This document shows positions 47,173 to 60,497 of a stretch of DNA of 64,000 nt, piece by piece. The DNA is taken from the NCBI GenBank assembly GCA_033816765.1, contig CM066298.1, positions 930,001 through 994,000 of the forward strand, in the 5' to 3' direction. A program made the position numbers and the translations under genes. Positions within the stretch are counted from its first letter, which is position 1. Each line of letters opens with the position of its first letter. The DNA comes from Nothopassalora personata. Its lineage: Eukaryota > Ascomycota > Dothideomycetes > Mycosphaerellales > Mycosphaerellaceae. Under the pieces are notes generated by a model that did no database searches, was not told where the DNA came from, and worked only from the letters and a program-made list of their open reading frames with translations.

Positions 47173-47454
47173 TTTCGTGGGGTTTATAGGCTGTTCGTAG
47201 CCTCTACCTATGTCGGTAAAGGTGCTAAGTTTTTCTAGTAATGCAGCCGTATCTATTGTTACGTAGTGCTTACTTTAGAATGTGCTAATACTAGTTGTTA
47301 CTTAATAGGACCTTATAACCGTAATTGTTACTAAATACCTTAGACCTTGAGTATTTTTAACCTTAGTCGACCTTAACCGTGAACCTTAACCTTAAACCTT
47401 AACCTTAAGTAATGACCTTAACCGTGAATCTTAGACCTTAAACCGTAATTTTAA

Positions 47455-47510
47455 CCTTATAAACTAGATGCTAATACGCCACCGGGTGTATTAGCATCTA
47501 GTTCATAAGG
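47455..47510. repeat. Fold-back junction: 23 bp inverted arms, 10 nt loop
   Basis: Left arm 47455-47477 (CCTTATAAACTAGATGCTAA TAC) is leader sequence of gypsy-A2. Right arm 47488-47510 is its complement with one T/C difference (TTCATAAGG against TTTATAAGG). GCCACCGGGT lies between. In intact copies the leader continues to an LTR here; instead it turns back on itself and joins the duplicated flank at 47512. The right arm keeps a C where the left has T, i.e. the less mutated version. Confidence 0.88.
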
Positions 47511-47511
47511 T

Positions 47512-48091
47512 GGCTTTTAAATAACCTCTAATTATGTCCCTCTAGAAAGGGAAAAGCGTACTAAGGTAGTAAGTAACATGTCTTATCCTTTCGAACGAGC
47601 TCGACGAATACATTTAGGCTTATTAGGTGTACCGGGTACGTAAGTAAAAGTGTTATCCTAATTAAGGAGTATGCATTTAATGTAAAGTATATTATTAAAA
47701 TTGTATACGCCGACTAAATTCCTCTCTAGACAAGTTAGATTAGCTTTAGGAGACCTTAACATCGGCTATAAACATACCGTAAACACTAAGGGAAGGCCTA
47801 GTAGCATTAACTAAGCATAAGTCCTAGCCTATTATAACCATTAGTACTATCGGGGGCGTACTACACGGCCTACATATACGCGACATGCATAATTAGACTA
47901 ATGTATATAGTAGTTAGTCTAGAAGCTACGGATAAGGCTTACGATTATTTTAAATTTAGAGTATCGTTATCCTAGACTTAAGATGCTAGATTCGTAACTT
48001 CCGTTCGTCGATAAACTAGAACTAAGTAACTTATATTACCCCTTATAAAGTAGCGTAACCGATTTAGCGGCAGTTATAAGTATTAGCGGGT
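47512..48091. repeat. Segmentally duplicated flank (inverted copy of 619-1198)
   Basis: Joins the fold-back to the A3 5' LTR. The near-exact match to the left edge of the window continues through the LTR and leader of A3. Coding content unassigned. Confidence 0.85.
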
Positions 48092-48095
48092 ATAG

Positions 48096-48467
48096 TATTA
48101 ACAACTAATAGGTTGTGTTAACCTTAGGTTTAGAAGGGGTCCCTTAGGTCTAACTTGCCTAAATTTCATTTAGGTTTAATTAGACATTTAGGCAAGCTAG
48201 TAGGACCTAGTATAGCTATTAAGATATATACTATACAGTTAAGTATTGTAAGCGTAGCATTAAGGTAACAATTCAATTTATACCTCTCGAGTAGAGGGTA
48301 TAAGGGATTAAGTCCGCCAATCCTCTTGTTTTATTCTAGCTACTACGCTACTCGTCACGTGACCTGATTTCACGGTCCCGGGACCGGCAAATACCTCTAC
48401 TTACATAAGCGCCGCTCTATACTACTACAACTCGGATAGGCCTACATAGGGTAGTTAGTAGACATTG
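48096..48467 (+). repeat. Gypsy-A3 5' LTR
   Basis: TATTAACAAC...GACATTG. Contains GTCACGTGAC (48354-48363) and GGTCCCGGGACC (48374-48385). Closest to the LTR at 243-614, its duplicated partner. Confidence 0.88.
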
Positions 48468-48830
48468 TTTTAGTAGTTAATGAGGGGGAGTATTAAGTGT
48501 ACACCCGGTAGCGTATTAGTATCTAGTTTATAAGGTTAAAATCACGGTTTAAGGTCTAAGGTTTACGGTTACGGTTATTACTTAAGGTTAAGGTTCAAGG
48601 TTAAGGTTTAAGGTTAAGGTTCACGGTTAAGGTCGACTAAGGTCGAAAACACTTAAGGTCTAAGGTATTTAGTAACAATTACGGTTATAAGGTCCTATTA
48701 AGTAATAACTAGTATTAGCACATTCTAAAGCAAGCACTACGTAACAATAGATACGGCTGCATTACTAGAAAAACTTAGCACCTTTACCGACATAGGTAGA
48801 GGCTACGAATAGCCTATAAATCCTACGAAA

Positions 48831-51686
48831 ATGGAAGGGGTCTATAGGGATTCTATCCCTTATAAGGGGATAGAGGAATCGGAGGAAGGGGAAACACCTA
48901 AATCTAGTAAAGAAGGGAGAAGCGGAAATAGCGCCGCTAAATTAGGTATAGGTATAGGAACGAATAGCATAATTAGAATAGATGCTATAACTGCCCTCTT
49001 TAGACGATTAGTAGTAGCAATAGAAAACGCTAGCCCTTGCTTTCTACCTCTAGGAGGTGCTAAGAATCCGTTCTTTAATAGCACTAATGCTACTAAGTTC
49101 TAGGAGCGGTTTAGCGACCTAATAGACTAGTATCCGCCTCGGGCATCTATTAAGAAGGATAATTTCTAGGGTAGGTTTAAGCGCAATTGCGAAACTACTA
49201 TCCGGCGCGTAGTTATAAGGCTGCCTAGGTAGCTTACTAATAAGGCACGTTTTAGGAGGGCGTTCTTATTAGAGTTCTTAAGGTTTAACGCCTACTCGAT
49301 GTTAGGGAGTCGGGAATATCTTAAGGAGATTGTTAGGGCGTAGTAAGGCAAGAGGCCTAAAGAACAAGATATAAAGGAATTCATCCGCCTATTTGTATCC
49401 TTAAGTGACCTAATTAAACCTAAGGATTTAGATAATAGCTCCCGGAGTCGCCTTCTCCTTTAGGGATTGCTAGAGGCGGTCGCGAAAGCGGTCTATAAGG
49501 CTTACGGGCTTTACCTAAAGTAACCTAAGAAGTTTAGGGACTTTTAGAGGATTCTCGATAAAGCTACTAGCATCGTAGATAGTAAGGAGGGATAGAAAGC
49601 TATATATATAGATTTCCCTCTTACTTTACCTTAGCTATACCGCTTAGTCGTAAAGTAAATGCCGCGCCTTAAGCCTAAGATTAATACGCTTAAGAAGGCT
49701 ACCTTTAGAACTATTATTAATAATAACCTAATTTAGAAGGTAGCTAAGATAAGTATACGTATATACTAGCGCGGTCGCGTCGCGGACGCGGGTACCTTCT
49801 ACCCGAGCGAGAATTAACGCTCTATATAACCGGAGAGGCACGACCTAGACGCTAAACTATAGGTTTACGTAATGCAGCGTCCCCTATCGTAGAATCGCGA
49901 ACAGTTCAAAGCGATAGATAGCTATTACTACAACTGTAGTAGTTCGAAGCACTAGGCTAGTAATTGTAGGGCGATAAGGTCCTTAATATCCCGGGGCTAC
50001 GTACACCTCGCCCCGAATAACTAGTAGTATCTAGGGAAAGAAGGCGATCCGCGTCCTACTAAGTTCAACTTTCGGAGGGACTATAGTAAACCGAAACTAC
50101 TCTACATACTCCCTCTACTCAAAGAACATTATAGGCCGATCGAGTTTAACAACTAGTATGAGATTTCTATACTACGTAAGCAATAGATAGGTAGGGACTA
50201 CACTAGGGTAATAAAGGTCACGCCTCCTAATTATTGTAAGCCCCCACCTAACTTTAGGCATTTAATAGAGTATAGCCCTTAGGACGTACGGTCTAGCTAA
50301 ATAGAGAAGGCTACTAGTATATATTAGGTCTTATTCGGAGAAAGTAAAGTGGAGTAGGCGGTCGACTTAGGCGAGCTTAACGAGGTATCTACCTATCCTA
50401 TATAGTCTAACAAAGTGAAAGGGAAGGCACACGTAGGTATTCTAAAGAATCCGTACCCGAGGACCCGGTCCTTAGCCTAGGATCTACGAGCCCGAGCTAA
50501 GGCTACTAAGAAAGTTCGCCTACAATTGGAATAGGAGATCCGGTAAGCTAAGATTAAGTAGTAGGAGGTTAAAATGATTAACGAAGTTAGTACTTAAATA
50601 AGCGAAACTTAATTATTAGCTAAATCCGGGGTAACCCTAGGAAGGGGAAATAATGCCTAAGTAAATAGATTAGGGAACGATGCTAATAAAGGACTGCCTA
50701 AGGATATGCCTATTAGTCCCGTAAACGCCCCCTTCGCATAAAGGAAGCGTATGTAGAATGCTAAGACTGTAAGGATTAATAACTACGTCCGACAATATAG
50801 TTTAGCTAGTGATAGCCCGGTTATAAAGGAAGAGGGTATTATCTACTAGATTAATTAGATCCTCTAGACAACGTTTCCTAATGTGAACGCCTAAGATTAG
50901 TTTCGATATAGTCGCTAGTTCGAGGCTACCCTCTTCGGTCGCGTTACTAACACCCCCGCTCTTTAGGAGAAGCTCGCTATAGTACGACGCCTTATAGGAA
51001 AGGACCCTAAGGTTCGCACTAGACAAGTAGTTACCTATAAAGATGAACCTAAGTATAATAAGGAGGTCTTCCGCGAAGATAGTTATGCCTAGTATATCGG
51101 AGTGTATTTAACTATGCTTTACTCTAAAGGAGCGGTCCCTACTACTAAGCTCTATAAGGACGTTAAGAAAATCGGGCTCTCTAGTGTCCTTAACAACTTT
51201 ACTATAGTCCCTAGTCCTTAGGTAGTAGCGGAGTTCGGGATAAATAAGAACTAGATTAGGTACCTAATTAACGAGGGTTCCGAGGTGAATATTATCGGCT
51301 AGAGGAACGCTTATAGATTTAGATTACCGGTAATGTCGAGTACTTAGCTTACCTTTCGAGGTGCTAGAGGGCGGGCCTAGTTTAAAGGTGTTGTAGGCAA
51401 TTTGGATGTTTAGATATTTAGGGTTTACTACTAAATAGACATATTTATCTCCTCGGATCTAAACTCACTAATAATCCTAGGACGTCCGTAGGCCCGTAAG
51501 GTGCAACTCACTGCCCGTAACTGCGATAATAGTTTATAGGAGGGGACTATTACTAGCCGCAAAGGTAAAAGTGTTATGTTTACTACCCTAGTTAGCTCGG
51601 ACAGGTATAAGACCCTTTAAGAACTGTTAAAAGCGTCGGGAAATGGAAGGGTAGGTTAAGTTACGGCGCTTAACCTACCGACTTGC
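48831..51686 (+). pseudogene. Gypsy-A3 gag-protease
   Basis: Ninety open codons from the ATG, then TAG/TAA-interrupted. From about 49050 on it matches the gag of A2 exactly in every stretch compared; upstream it differs. Domain content as in A1. Confidence 0.8.
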
Positions 51687-51756
51687 TAAAGCCGGATTTA
51701 ATAAAATCGTTAAGGTTCTCGCACTATCTCGGAGAAACCTCGGACTTTGATTTGCT

Positions 51757-51768
51757 AGTCCCGGGACC
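51757..51768. promoter_or_regulatory. Gag/pol palindrome of gypsy-A3 (decayed form)
   Basis: AGTCCCGGGACC followed by GGTAAAT, identical to 12394-12405 in A1. Confidence 0.55.
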
Positions 51769-51903
51769 GGTAAATAGCTATAGTAAGGAAAACGGATACG
51801 ACTACGACACGACGCATCTATAGGACGACACGACGCATCTATAGGAACCCGGCAAGGCTCTAACGCCTAGTAACCATTTAGCTCACTTATTAGGATTGCT
51901 TAG

Positions 51904-54900
51904 GAGTACTAGAATAAAGGAACGAGTTATAGAAATTGGAATAGGCGCGTTCGAGGGAGATTCTATTACTAACGTTTATTTAGTTTAAGGGGATTAGCCC
52001 TCCGAGATCCTAAGGCAATCTATATTAAATACTTAGGTACGGAAGTAATAAGTAGGCTAAAATATAGCTAATATTAGGATGCCGTAGGTCTTTACGATGT
52101 ATAAGCGTAAGGCGGACAAGAAGAAGCTAGTAGACGCGAGCGTTTACGAACGCCTAGAATCACGAGTTAAGGGAGATATAGAATAGAAGCGTAGGGCACT
52201 GTACCTAGAATCTAAGATGCCTAAAGGACAAGGACCGTTCGATAGGAAGTACTTAACTAAGAAATTCTCAAGTATTAAGCGAGGTAGCCGGATTACGCTA
52301 GAACGACTTACCTTAATTAAGGTTAGTATTAAGCTATTGCTAATAAAGCGGGCCTTATTCGATAAGATGCTCTATAACCGGGAGGCAGTCCTTACTTAGG
52401 ATTTTAGTTATATAAGGCAAATTAGGCACGACGTTATACCACCTTAGAAGATTAACACGGTCCCTTATAGGCTATGGTAGGTACGCCCTATCCGGTTACA
52501 CCTAAGTCTTAGGGCAATTGTTAAGCGCATAATTAGAGCCCGGATTAAGAATAACATCCTAGAATACTTATAAGGGGCATATTCCAATAGCTAGTTCCTA
52601 GTCGTAAAGAAGGTTAATGCCTCTAGAAGCGATGTGCCATATCGGTTAATTAACTTAGCTATACTCCTAAATAAGGTTACTATACGCGATGCTAACATTC
52701 CACCGGACACGGATAGCTTCTTAGAGGATTTTGCCGGGTGCCGAGTCGCTTTACTTATAGACCTGTTTTTAGGTTATAATTAGATCACTTTAGATAAGTC
52801 CTACCGGGACTTAATAGCCTTCATAACCCCTCTTAGCCTAGTACGTAACACGACTCTACCTTAAGGAGCTACTAATTTAGTTACTTAGTTCGTGCGTACG
52901 GTAACAAAAATTCTACTTAATTATATCTCGCATCGAGCGAAGCCGTTCCTCGATAATATCGGTATTAAGGGACTAACTAAGGACTATAGGAACGTAGAAG
53001 TAGAGCCTAGGTTAAGGAGATAGGTCGTTAAGCACATCGTTTCCCTAGATCTAGTTCTTACTAACCTAGAGAGAGCTAGTACGGTAGTTACTAGAGGCAA
53101 ATCCCAATAGTTATACGAAAAGCTTAAGATTGTTAGGTACGTTACTAGCCCGGATAGTCGCTATCCTAACCTAAAGGTTGTAGCCAAGATCCTAGATTAG
53201 CCTACGCCTACCTATATTAAGGAGGTCCGCACCTATATAGGGCTATATGTGTACTTCCGGGTATAGATTCCCTAGTTCGTTATTATCGCTCGACTAATGT
53301 ATAAACTGCTAAAGAAGGACGCCGAGTTCACCTAGATAGAAAATAAGCAGTTCTTAAAAGAAGAGGTTGCTAGATATCTTATATAGGCTCTAGCCTTAGT
53401 TACCCTCTACTACTCACCTAGTGCTAGGTCCATCTTTATCTTAGTTAATACTAGCGGCACTAGATAGGGATGTATCGTTTCTTAAGAATTAATGGACAGT
53501 ACCCGACGGCGTTACCCGGTGCGGTATAAGAGTGGAATCTAGAACGCGTTAGAATCTAGATATAATACTAGTAAGCGGGAATGCCTTAGGGTCCTTAAGG
53601 GGCTTAAGAAGATCTAGAGATATATTACTAGCGTTAATTTTGTCCTTAAGGTTAATGCTAAGACACTTATATAGTAGCTTAACCGGCCGGCTTCGGACCT
53701 GCCGAACTCGGCAATAGCCCGGTAGGTCGCATAGATTAGGTTATTTACGTTCGAGGTAAAGCACGTTACGGGGACTAGATACACTAGCCTAGATGCCCTA
53801 TCTCGTAGGCCCTCTACACCTTAGGAACCTAGGGAAGCTAACGAAGACGAAGTTAACTAGATAATTAATAATAAGCTGTTTAGGTACCTAGAGCCTATCG
53901 ACACACATCCAGTTAAAATCTAGAAAGCACGACATCTCGGGGACTAATATTCTAAGGGCTCTTAATAGCTTACTTAGGTTATAGAAACTAGGACCCGACC
54001 CGATAGTGTGACCCGTACTAAGTACCGGCGGCTAGTAAAGAAGAGCGTTAACTTCTTTATCCGAGACTAATTGCTATTCTTCTAGAAGCGCCGAGGAGCA
54101 CCGTTATAACTTATAATTAACGATAATAAGGCTTAGAAGGAGATCGTTATAGAATGCTATAAAAGACACGGTTATCGTAGCGCTAAGGTCGTGTATAACC
54201 TTATTTCCGATCGGTATTACTAGAACGGGTGCTTCGCCGATGTCTCTACGTAGGTTTGAAGTTATACTCTTTATAGGTTTCGCGAAGGTAACTAGCGCGC
54301 TAGTAAGCTTCACTTATCGAGCCCTTAGGTCATTAGTGAGAAGTAGTACTCGGACCCCGTCTAGGTGCATAAAAATAGATACCTCCTAGTTGCGCGCGAA
54401 GCACTTAGCAACTAGATCGAGGCTAGAGTAATAAGGGCACCTCCTAGCTCTAAGACGGTTACTAAGTTTCTATACGAAGATGTCTTCTATAGGTACGGCT
54501 ACTATGCTGAAATTATGCTTAATAACGCTACGGTTTATACGGCTAAGGTTAAGCGGTTGCTCGTAGGACTTAGTGTCCGAAGTATTCGAATATTACCGTA
54601 CTATCCGTAGTCTAATACTCCGGTCGAGGTTAGGCACCGTCCGATTCTTATAGCGTGAGTAAAGCTTATAAGGAACACATACCGCGGATAGGAGTAATAG
54701 GTACCCGCTATGTTATGGGCTAATAGGACCACGACCTGTCGTACTACTAGAATAACGCTAGCTTAGGTCCTATATAGCTATCGCACGATTCTACTAATTG
54801 AGGTTAAGTACCGGACGTAGGCGAATTACTAATAGGGATCGGTAAGAACGACTAAGGACCTACTTACTATACGTGCGCGTTAACTCTAGGCTCGAGACCT

Positions 54901-55525
54901 TAGTTTAGAAGAGCTATATACTCGAAGGAAGCGACTAAGAGAACTTAGTAAGGACTACTTTAATTCTCACCGGAACGTTAACTTTATTAGTTTCTAGAAG
55001 GGCGACCTTGTTATAAGATTCGACAAGCTATATAAGGATAACTTCTTACGCAAGATCGGTTACCGATAGCAAGGTCTATATCGGGTGTCTAGTGTCTCTA
55101 GGGAATTTAGTACCTATATTCTTAAGGAACTTAATAGTACGCTAATAAAGGGTGTTTAGGCACGAGAAAACCTTAAGCTAGTTCTAGAGCTTCGCCCAGA
55201 TAACATAGGAGTACTAGGCCTAGATAATAGGATCGATCTCGTAATAGGGGAGGGAGAAGTCGCTAATAGCGTCGCTAATAGCAAAGATAGCAGTAATTCG
55301 AACGAGATCGAGCCTATCGCCGACGAAGACATACTACCTATAGGAGTTAACAAAAGGGGATCGTATCCTGAACCGGAATCCAAGAAGCTATAGGTTAGGC
55401 CTTATAACCTTTCTATAGCCGAAATTTCACAGTTTAGTAGGATCGAGGCTAAGAACTAATTAGTTAGTAATGGCGTACGGAGTTTACTTCCCTTAGGCAT
55501 GTATTGCACATGCCCTTTAGTTTAT
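51904..55525 (+). pseudogene. Gypsy-A3 RT-RNaseH-integrase
   Basis: As in A1. The 5' part, to about 53080, is identical to A1 as well as to A2; further on it follows A2 and departs from A1 by scattered transitions. Confidence 0.82.
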
Positions 55526-55610
55526 TAAGCCGATTCGGTTATCTAGACTTCACTTTATAGGGTGTTCTTACCTTAGTTAGACCTCAGTTAGTAGAGTTAC
55601 ATTTACCGGT

Positions 55611-55636
55611 CCCGGGACCGGTAAATCGGATTACGT
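55611..55636. promoter_or_regulatory. Pol/ORF3 palindrome of gypsy-A3
   Basis: Perfect 26 bp palindrome as in A1 and A2. Confidence 0.8.
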
Positions 55637-56068
55637 AATAGCGTAGCATGCCCCTACCGAATGCTTACCTAGGTGGTCACTAGCACTGGTTTTCCGTTAT
55701 ATGTAGGGTTATCGGACCTTTAGTATAACCTTAATAGCACTGCTCTTACTACTTATAAGACCGGTCTCGGCGCTGCTGCCTTATAACGGTTATAGGGACA
55801 TACGTTAAGAGGCATACTTAAGCGCAGCTCTCTACCTACTACTTCCCCTCTTTTCTTTAAACACTAGCACATCCTTACCGATAACTAACCCCTAATACAT
55901 CCATCTACTACTACTATACACATTAGACGGTTCTTTAGCCTCTCTCTCTTTACGACCTTAACCTTCTTTAAAGCCCCTACCCCGACACTAAGCTTTTAAA
56001 GTTTACTAACACTCTAGAGTAGCACTACGAGATAGCTAGCTCTTACGATCTTACTAATAGCGAATCCT

Positions 56069-59000
56069 AGTTATTATAGCTTTAGCTAGTCTATCGTTAC
56101 GCCCGGCTAGCTCGAGTATAGCGCTTACTAGTACTATTACTAGGCTTACCCGCCTACCTTAGACCTTGTTCGAGTCCCTTCGCCTACCGGACAACGTTAA
56201 GCATGTCCTTACTAATACGAATACGCCGAAGTCCGCCGCTAATGTTATGTTCCGAGAGCTTAGTCCTTAGAAGCGGGTTGAGGTATTAAAGGACTTCTAT
56301 AAGGGCTTCGAGAAGGTGTTCGAAGACTACTCCGTCTAGGTTAACCTGTTTTTCGAGGAAGTTGAGAGCGGCATAGGCAAGAGCTACTAGGATAAATTCC
56401 TTAGTAATAAGAAGCTCGATATCTTATTTCCTATCGTCGGTAAGATTCGTAAGACCGGTTTAGAGATTCGTAACCGAGAGAAGACTCTTTGAGCTACGCT
56501 TACCCGCTACTAGCTATAGTAGATAGACAATAAGATTCTTAATCGACGCGTTATCTCCGAGCTTTATAGTACTAACAGCGGGCGCCGCTAGTTTACGGCC
56601 TTTATTAATAAGTACCTAGACTATAGTAGGGCTGTTAGTAGAATCTAGAGGGCATTAATCTAGCGTATAAGAATCGGCCGTAAGGGCATAGATCGCAAGC
56701 GAATTCTAGAGCCTAGTAATCTTACCCGGTGCGATAGGGAGGCTAAAGTACGTAGCATTAATCCGCAATCGGCTAAGAGTAGGGAGATTATTAGAAGATA
56801 CCGCCTAGCCGTCTATAAGGATAGCCTTCTATACTTTATAGAGGGTACTATTACTAAGAAGTCCGCGTCCCTAGAGGACAGCATAGATTAACCTAGACTA
56901 TCTAGCTAGCAATAGCTACGTTAGCTACTACCGGGTAGTAAAGGCAAAGGACGTGTAAAGAGTACTACGCTAACTCCACTACTAGCTTCTACCTAGCCTA
57001 CAGTCCTATCGAGAGGCGGTCGTAAGTCGAGTCGACTTAAGTAGCTCCGTATAGGCGAGAGTATAGGTAAGGGTATAACTACGCCTACTCGATCCTCGCC
57101 TAACTAAACGCTAGATAGCGCACCTATACGCGAGGGTAGTCCGCTAGGTACACCGGTTAGTACCCTACGATCTACTCCGGCCTTAACTAAGAATAGCAAT
57201 CCGATACTTACTATGTTACCTTCGGCTATAATTAGGGATATATTAGTCTTTAAGGATTAGATCCTATAAGAAGACGAGGCCCTCCGGATTAAGCGCGCTA
57301 ACTGCACCTATAATAAGCGGTACTATGGCCTTAAGTTTAGAAACTCGATTAATATAGATAGTATTAACTAGCTACCTAAACACCGGATACCGGGCCTTAA
57401 GATGCTCAAATATGCTGTCTCAGACGTTCTTAAGAGGGATGGTAAGGTTAGCGCTGTAATGTGCGATTAGCATGTTTAAGATTTCTACTATAAGGCCCTC
57501 TACTTCGTTACGAATCCCGGTATTACCGCTAATACCCTATGTAAGCGCGCGCTTAAGGTCTAAGACTAGCTCTTTAAAGGTAAGAGTTTTTTAGCTATTA
57601 AGGTGAAGAATAGGTCGTGGTTTCGCCCTAATAAGCGTAGTTAGAAGACTGTTAACCCGCTTAGCTACCTCCGTGTTCGAGGCAAAGTCGGTACTACGAG
57701 TAGCATCGTTACGTATGCTAACTATAACTAGATTCTCGACAAATTCGGCATTAATGAAGCTAACTAAGCCGATCTTAATAGCACCGGTACCTACATTAAT
57801 AGCAACATGCTATACTAGTATAATAACGCTAAACTAGTACCGCGGGTTAAATTAGTTAGAGAGATAATAAGTCGAGAATTCGACGTGTACCGATAGCACC
57901 TACGAGAATTGAACAAGGTTAGTAACGGCGGCGTCTACTAGAACATATAGTATTCTCTAAGCTAATAGATTATGCGATAAGACCCCGGGCTATAGCTCTT
58001 ATAAGTAGCGCTATACCCTTAGTACTGTACTCGGTTTATCTCCTTCCCTAGGCCTACGATTTTCAGCTTTAATAGGGCTTATTAGGGGGGTAACGCGAAC
58101 ACTATAGTGTAGTATACTAGGGTCGACTTAAACCTCGAAATTGAAAACTACTAGACTAGTAACCGGCTTAACATGCTATACTCTCTTAACTTAGAGGGTA
58201 CTAGTGGGCCGGAGTTTTTACACGGTTTTTATAAGAAAGGGAATGCTAGAGAGTTCATCTAGTAGTGCTAGATTAACGACTATATAGAAGACGGCCGATT
58301 TAAGCGTTTCTTCTCGGTTAGGGTCTAAAATTACCTAAGTAAGAACAGCATTAGCTGGTTTAGAGAGGACCTAAGCGCTAGGCAAATGCGGGTAACTACT
58401 ATAGGCGTTCCAATAAGGCAGGCCGCACATAAGAGGACACTACGTTAGATTAACCCTTACTTTGTCGAGATCCGCGACGACGACTATCTTAAGCTCTAGA
58501 GAAGCTAGAGCATGCACTAGGTAATGGACCTCTATCGTAACTTTAAGACGCTAAGTGAGAGCGCTGTAGGGTTTAAGTATCGACGCCTAGTACCCGGCTA
58601 CCCTTTTCCTACGGCCGTACACCTTAGTAGCATTAGCCCTCTATCCGATACCCTAGCGGGTTTAAAGTCTTAGAACGATAACGAAGTTATCCTTAATGCT
58701 AGAAGGTGGCTTAATGCTACGGTCCGCCTAGACTCGGAGCTCTTCTATAAGAAGATGTATAATTAGCGCGTCCGAGCTATGAAATTAATAGATAAGTAGC
58801 TTAGCTTAGTCACTACTCTCGAGTAGATATGCTTTATAAGCGAAGGGCGTAATAAGAGCTTCTTCCGTAACTACTATAGGAACTTTACTAGCTAGCTACT
58901 TAGGGACGCGTCTAGTAAGACTAGTGTTGGCCACGACAACGAGTAGGTCTAGACAAAGGAGTTATGTAAGACTAAGTAGAACTAAGTAGTTAGTGCGGGT

Positions 59001-59590
59001 GTATAGGCTCCTAGTTTCTAGTTAATTTCCGGCTATAGCTATAGCCTATAGGATTCTAGTTCTAATTCTAGTTCTGATTCTAGTTCTGATTCTAGTTCTA
59101 ATACTTTAGGTATAGGTGCTTCTAGTCCTTAGATCTTACTTGTTTCTTATAGTTACTTATCCTCCCTTAACTTACCTTCTAGCTACGCGGTAGACTCGTC
59201 TTTAGATTTATTAGGTTACTAGTACTAACGCTCACTTGTCTTATAAGTGGCGTTTACGTTATTCGACTATCTAGCCCGCTCGATTAATGCTAACATAGCT
59301 GTCTATTCCCTCGCTAGTTTCGTAGCATACGTTAGTATAGTGCGACGGATGCGAGTCGCGGTTATTAACGTTATTATTACGGTCTCTATTAGAAGGATCC
59401 TTTCGATCTTCATAAACTGTCGCTAGTAGGCCCTAGGACTGCCTAACATCTTATATGTTAAGCTAAATGATAGGGTGAGCTACTATGCTGCTATAAGACT
59501 ACCTTAGCTTATAGCGACTAACTAAGCTACCTATAATGCCCGGGCTTACTGCTTTAGAACCTAAGGACAGGTTCGTAATAGGGGAGGATA
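56069..59590 (+). pseudogene. Gypsy-A3 ORF3
   Basis: Least damaged ORF3 at some informative places: TGG is kept in ISWFRED (near 58357) and in the SWFRPNKRS stretch (near 57618) where A1 has TAG or TTG-type changes. The Ser repeat is short (59051-59104). The region just upstream (about 55857-55910) differs from A1 by a small replacement shared with A2. Confidence 0.7.
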
Positions 59591-59983
59591 TATTAACGAC
59601 TAATTAGTTATGTTAACCTTAGGTTTAGTTATGTTAACCTTAGGTTTAGAGGGGGGGTCCCTTAGGTCCAACTTGCCCTAATTTCATTTAGGTTTAATTG
59701 GACATTTAGGTAAGCTAGCGGGACTAGTATAGCTATTAAGGTATATACTACGCAGTTAAGCATTGTAAGCGTAGCATTAAGGCAACAATTTAATTTATAC
59801 CTCTCGAGTAGAGGGTATAGAGGTTTAGGTCCGCCAATCCTCTTGTTTTATCTAGCTACTGCGCTGCTCGTCACGTGACCTAATTTCACGGTCCCGGGAC
59901 CGGTAAATACCTCTGCTTACATAAGCGCCGCTCTACACCACTACAACTTAGACAGGCCTACATAGGGTAGTTAGTAGACATTA
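59591..59983 (+). repeat. Gypsy-A3 3' LTR
   Basis: Carries the same 25 bp internal duplication as the A1 3' LTR. Contains GTCACGTGAC (59870-59879) and GGTCCCGGGACC (59890-59901). Confidence 0.88.
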
Positions 59984-59987
59984 ATAG

Positions 59988-60497
59988 TAGTCTACTTAAC
60001 AATATCTATTATAATACTACTTATAAGTTAGTAACACCCTTAAAACACTATTACATATATAGCATACCTTGCTAAAAGCTTCTTAAAAAGCTTTAAGAAT
60101 GTGTATATAGTAGTTGTTAGGATGTGTAAGTGTATGTAGTAGTCCAAAAAGGTAGGAAGAGAGGTATAAAGTAGTATAAAGCAGAGAGAGTTATTTAGTA
60201 AAGAACTAGCTTCTTTTATACGTACCTACGAGGTTTATGCGTTACTGCCTAGCTAGACCTTCTTAAGCCGAGAGAACCTTCTATTCACTTCTAAAAGCGG
60301 AAAGATAAGGCCTAAGTGTGTCTAAGAGTAGGTCTCTTATATATATAAATCTAACAAGATTACTATCCTTAGTATATGCTTGCTTATAGCAAAAACCTAG
60401 TATCTAGAACTAGTAAAGGTGTTCGAGACTAATATAGTAACATAGGTGATATCAAGTTGATTAGACTGTCTTTATAGTAGTTAGTCTAAAGGGGGAG
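59988..60497 (+). other. 3' untranslated region of copia-1
   Basis: Lies between the A3 target duplication and the copia 3' LTR. A/T-rich with TATAAA-like motifs near 60170. Ends in the purine tract AAAGGGGGAG directly before TGTTATAAATCAGG. No coding sequence recognised. Confidence 0.65.

Larger units (their letters stand above)
36046..47487 (-). mobile_element. Gypsy-A2, minus strand, truncated in its 5' leader
   Basis: Same order as A1 in reverse: 3' LTR 36046-36418, ORF3, palindrome, pol, palindrome, gag-protease, leader. The 5' LTR is missing; the leader runs into a fold-back at 47455-47510. GTAG (36042-36045) precedes the LTR. It forms the left arm of an inverted repeat with A3 and appears identical to A3 over 39410-46955, nonsense changes included, but not at the ends. 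Confidence 0.9.
48096..59983 (+). mobile_element. Gypsy-A3, full-length 11.9 kb
   Basis: LTRs 48096-48467 and 59591-59983; 4 bp ATAG on both sides (48092-48095 and 59984-59987) fits a target duplication. Same three-block layout as A1. Right arm of the inverted repeat with A2. Confidence 0.9.
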
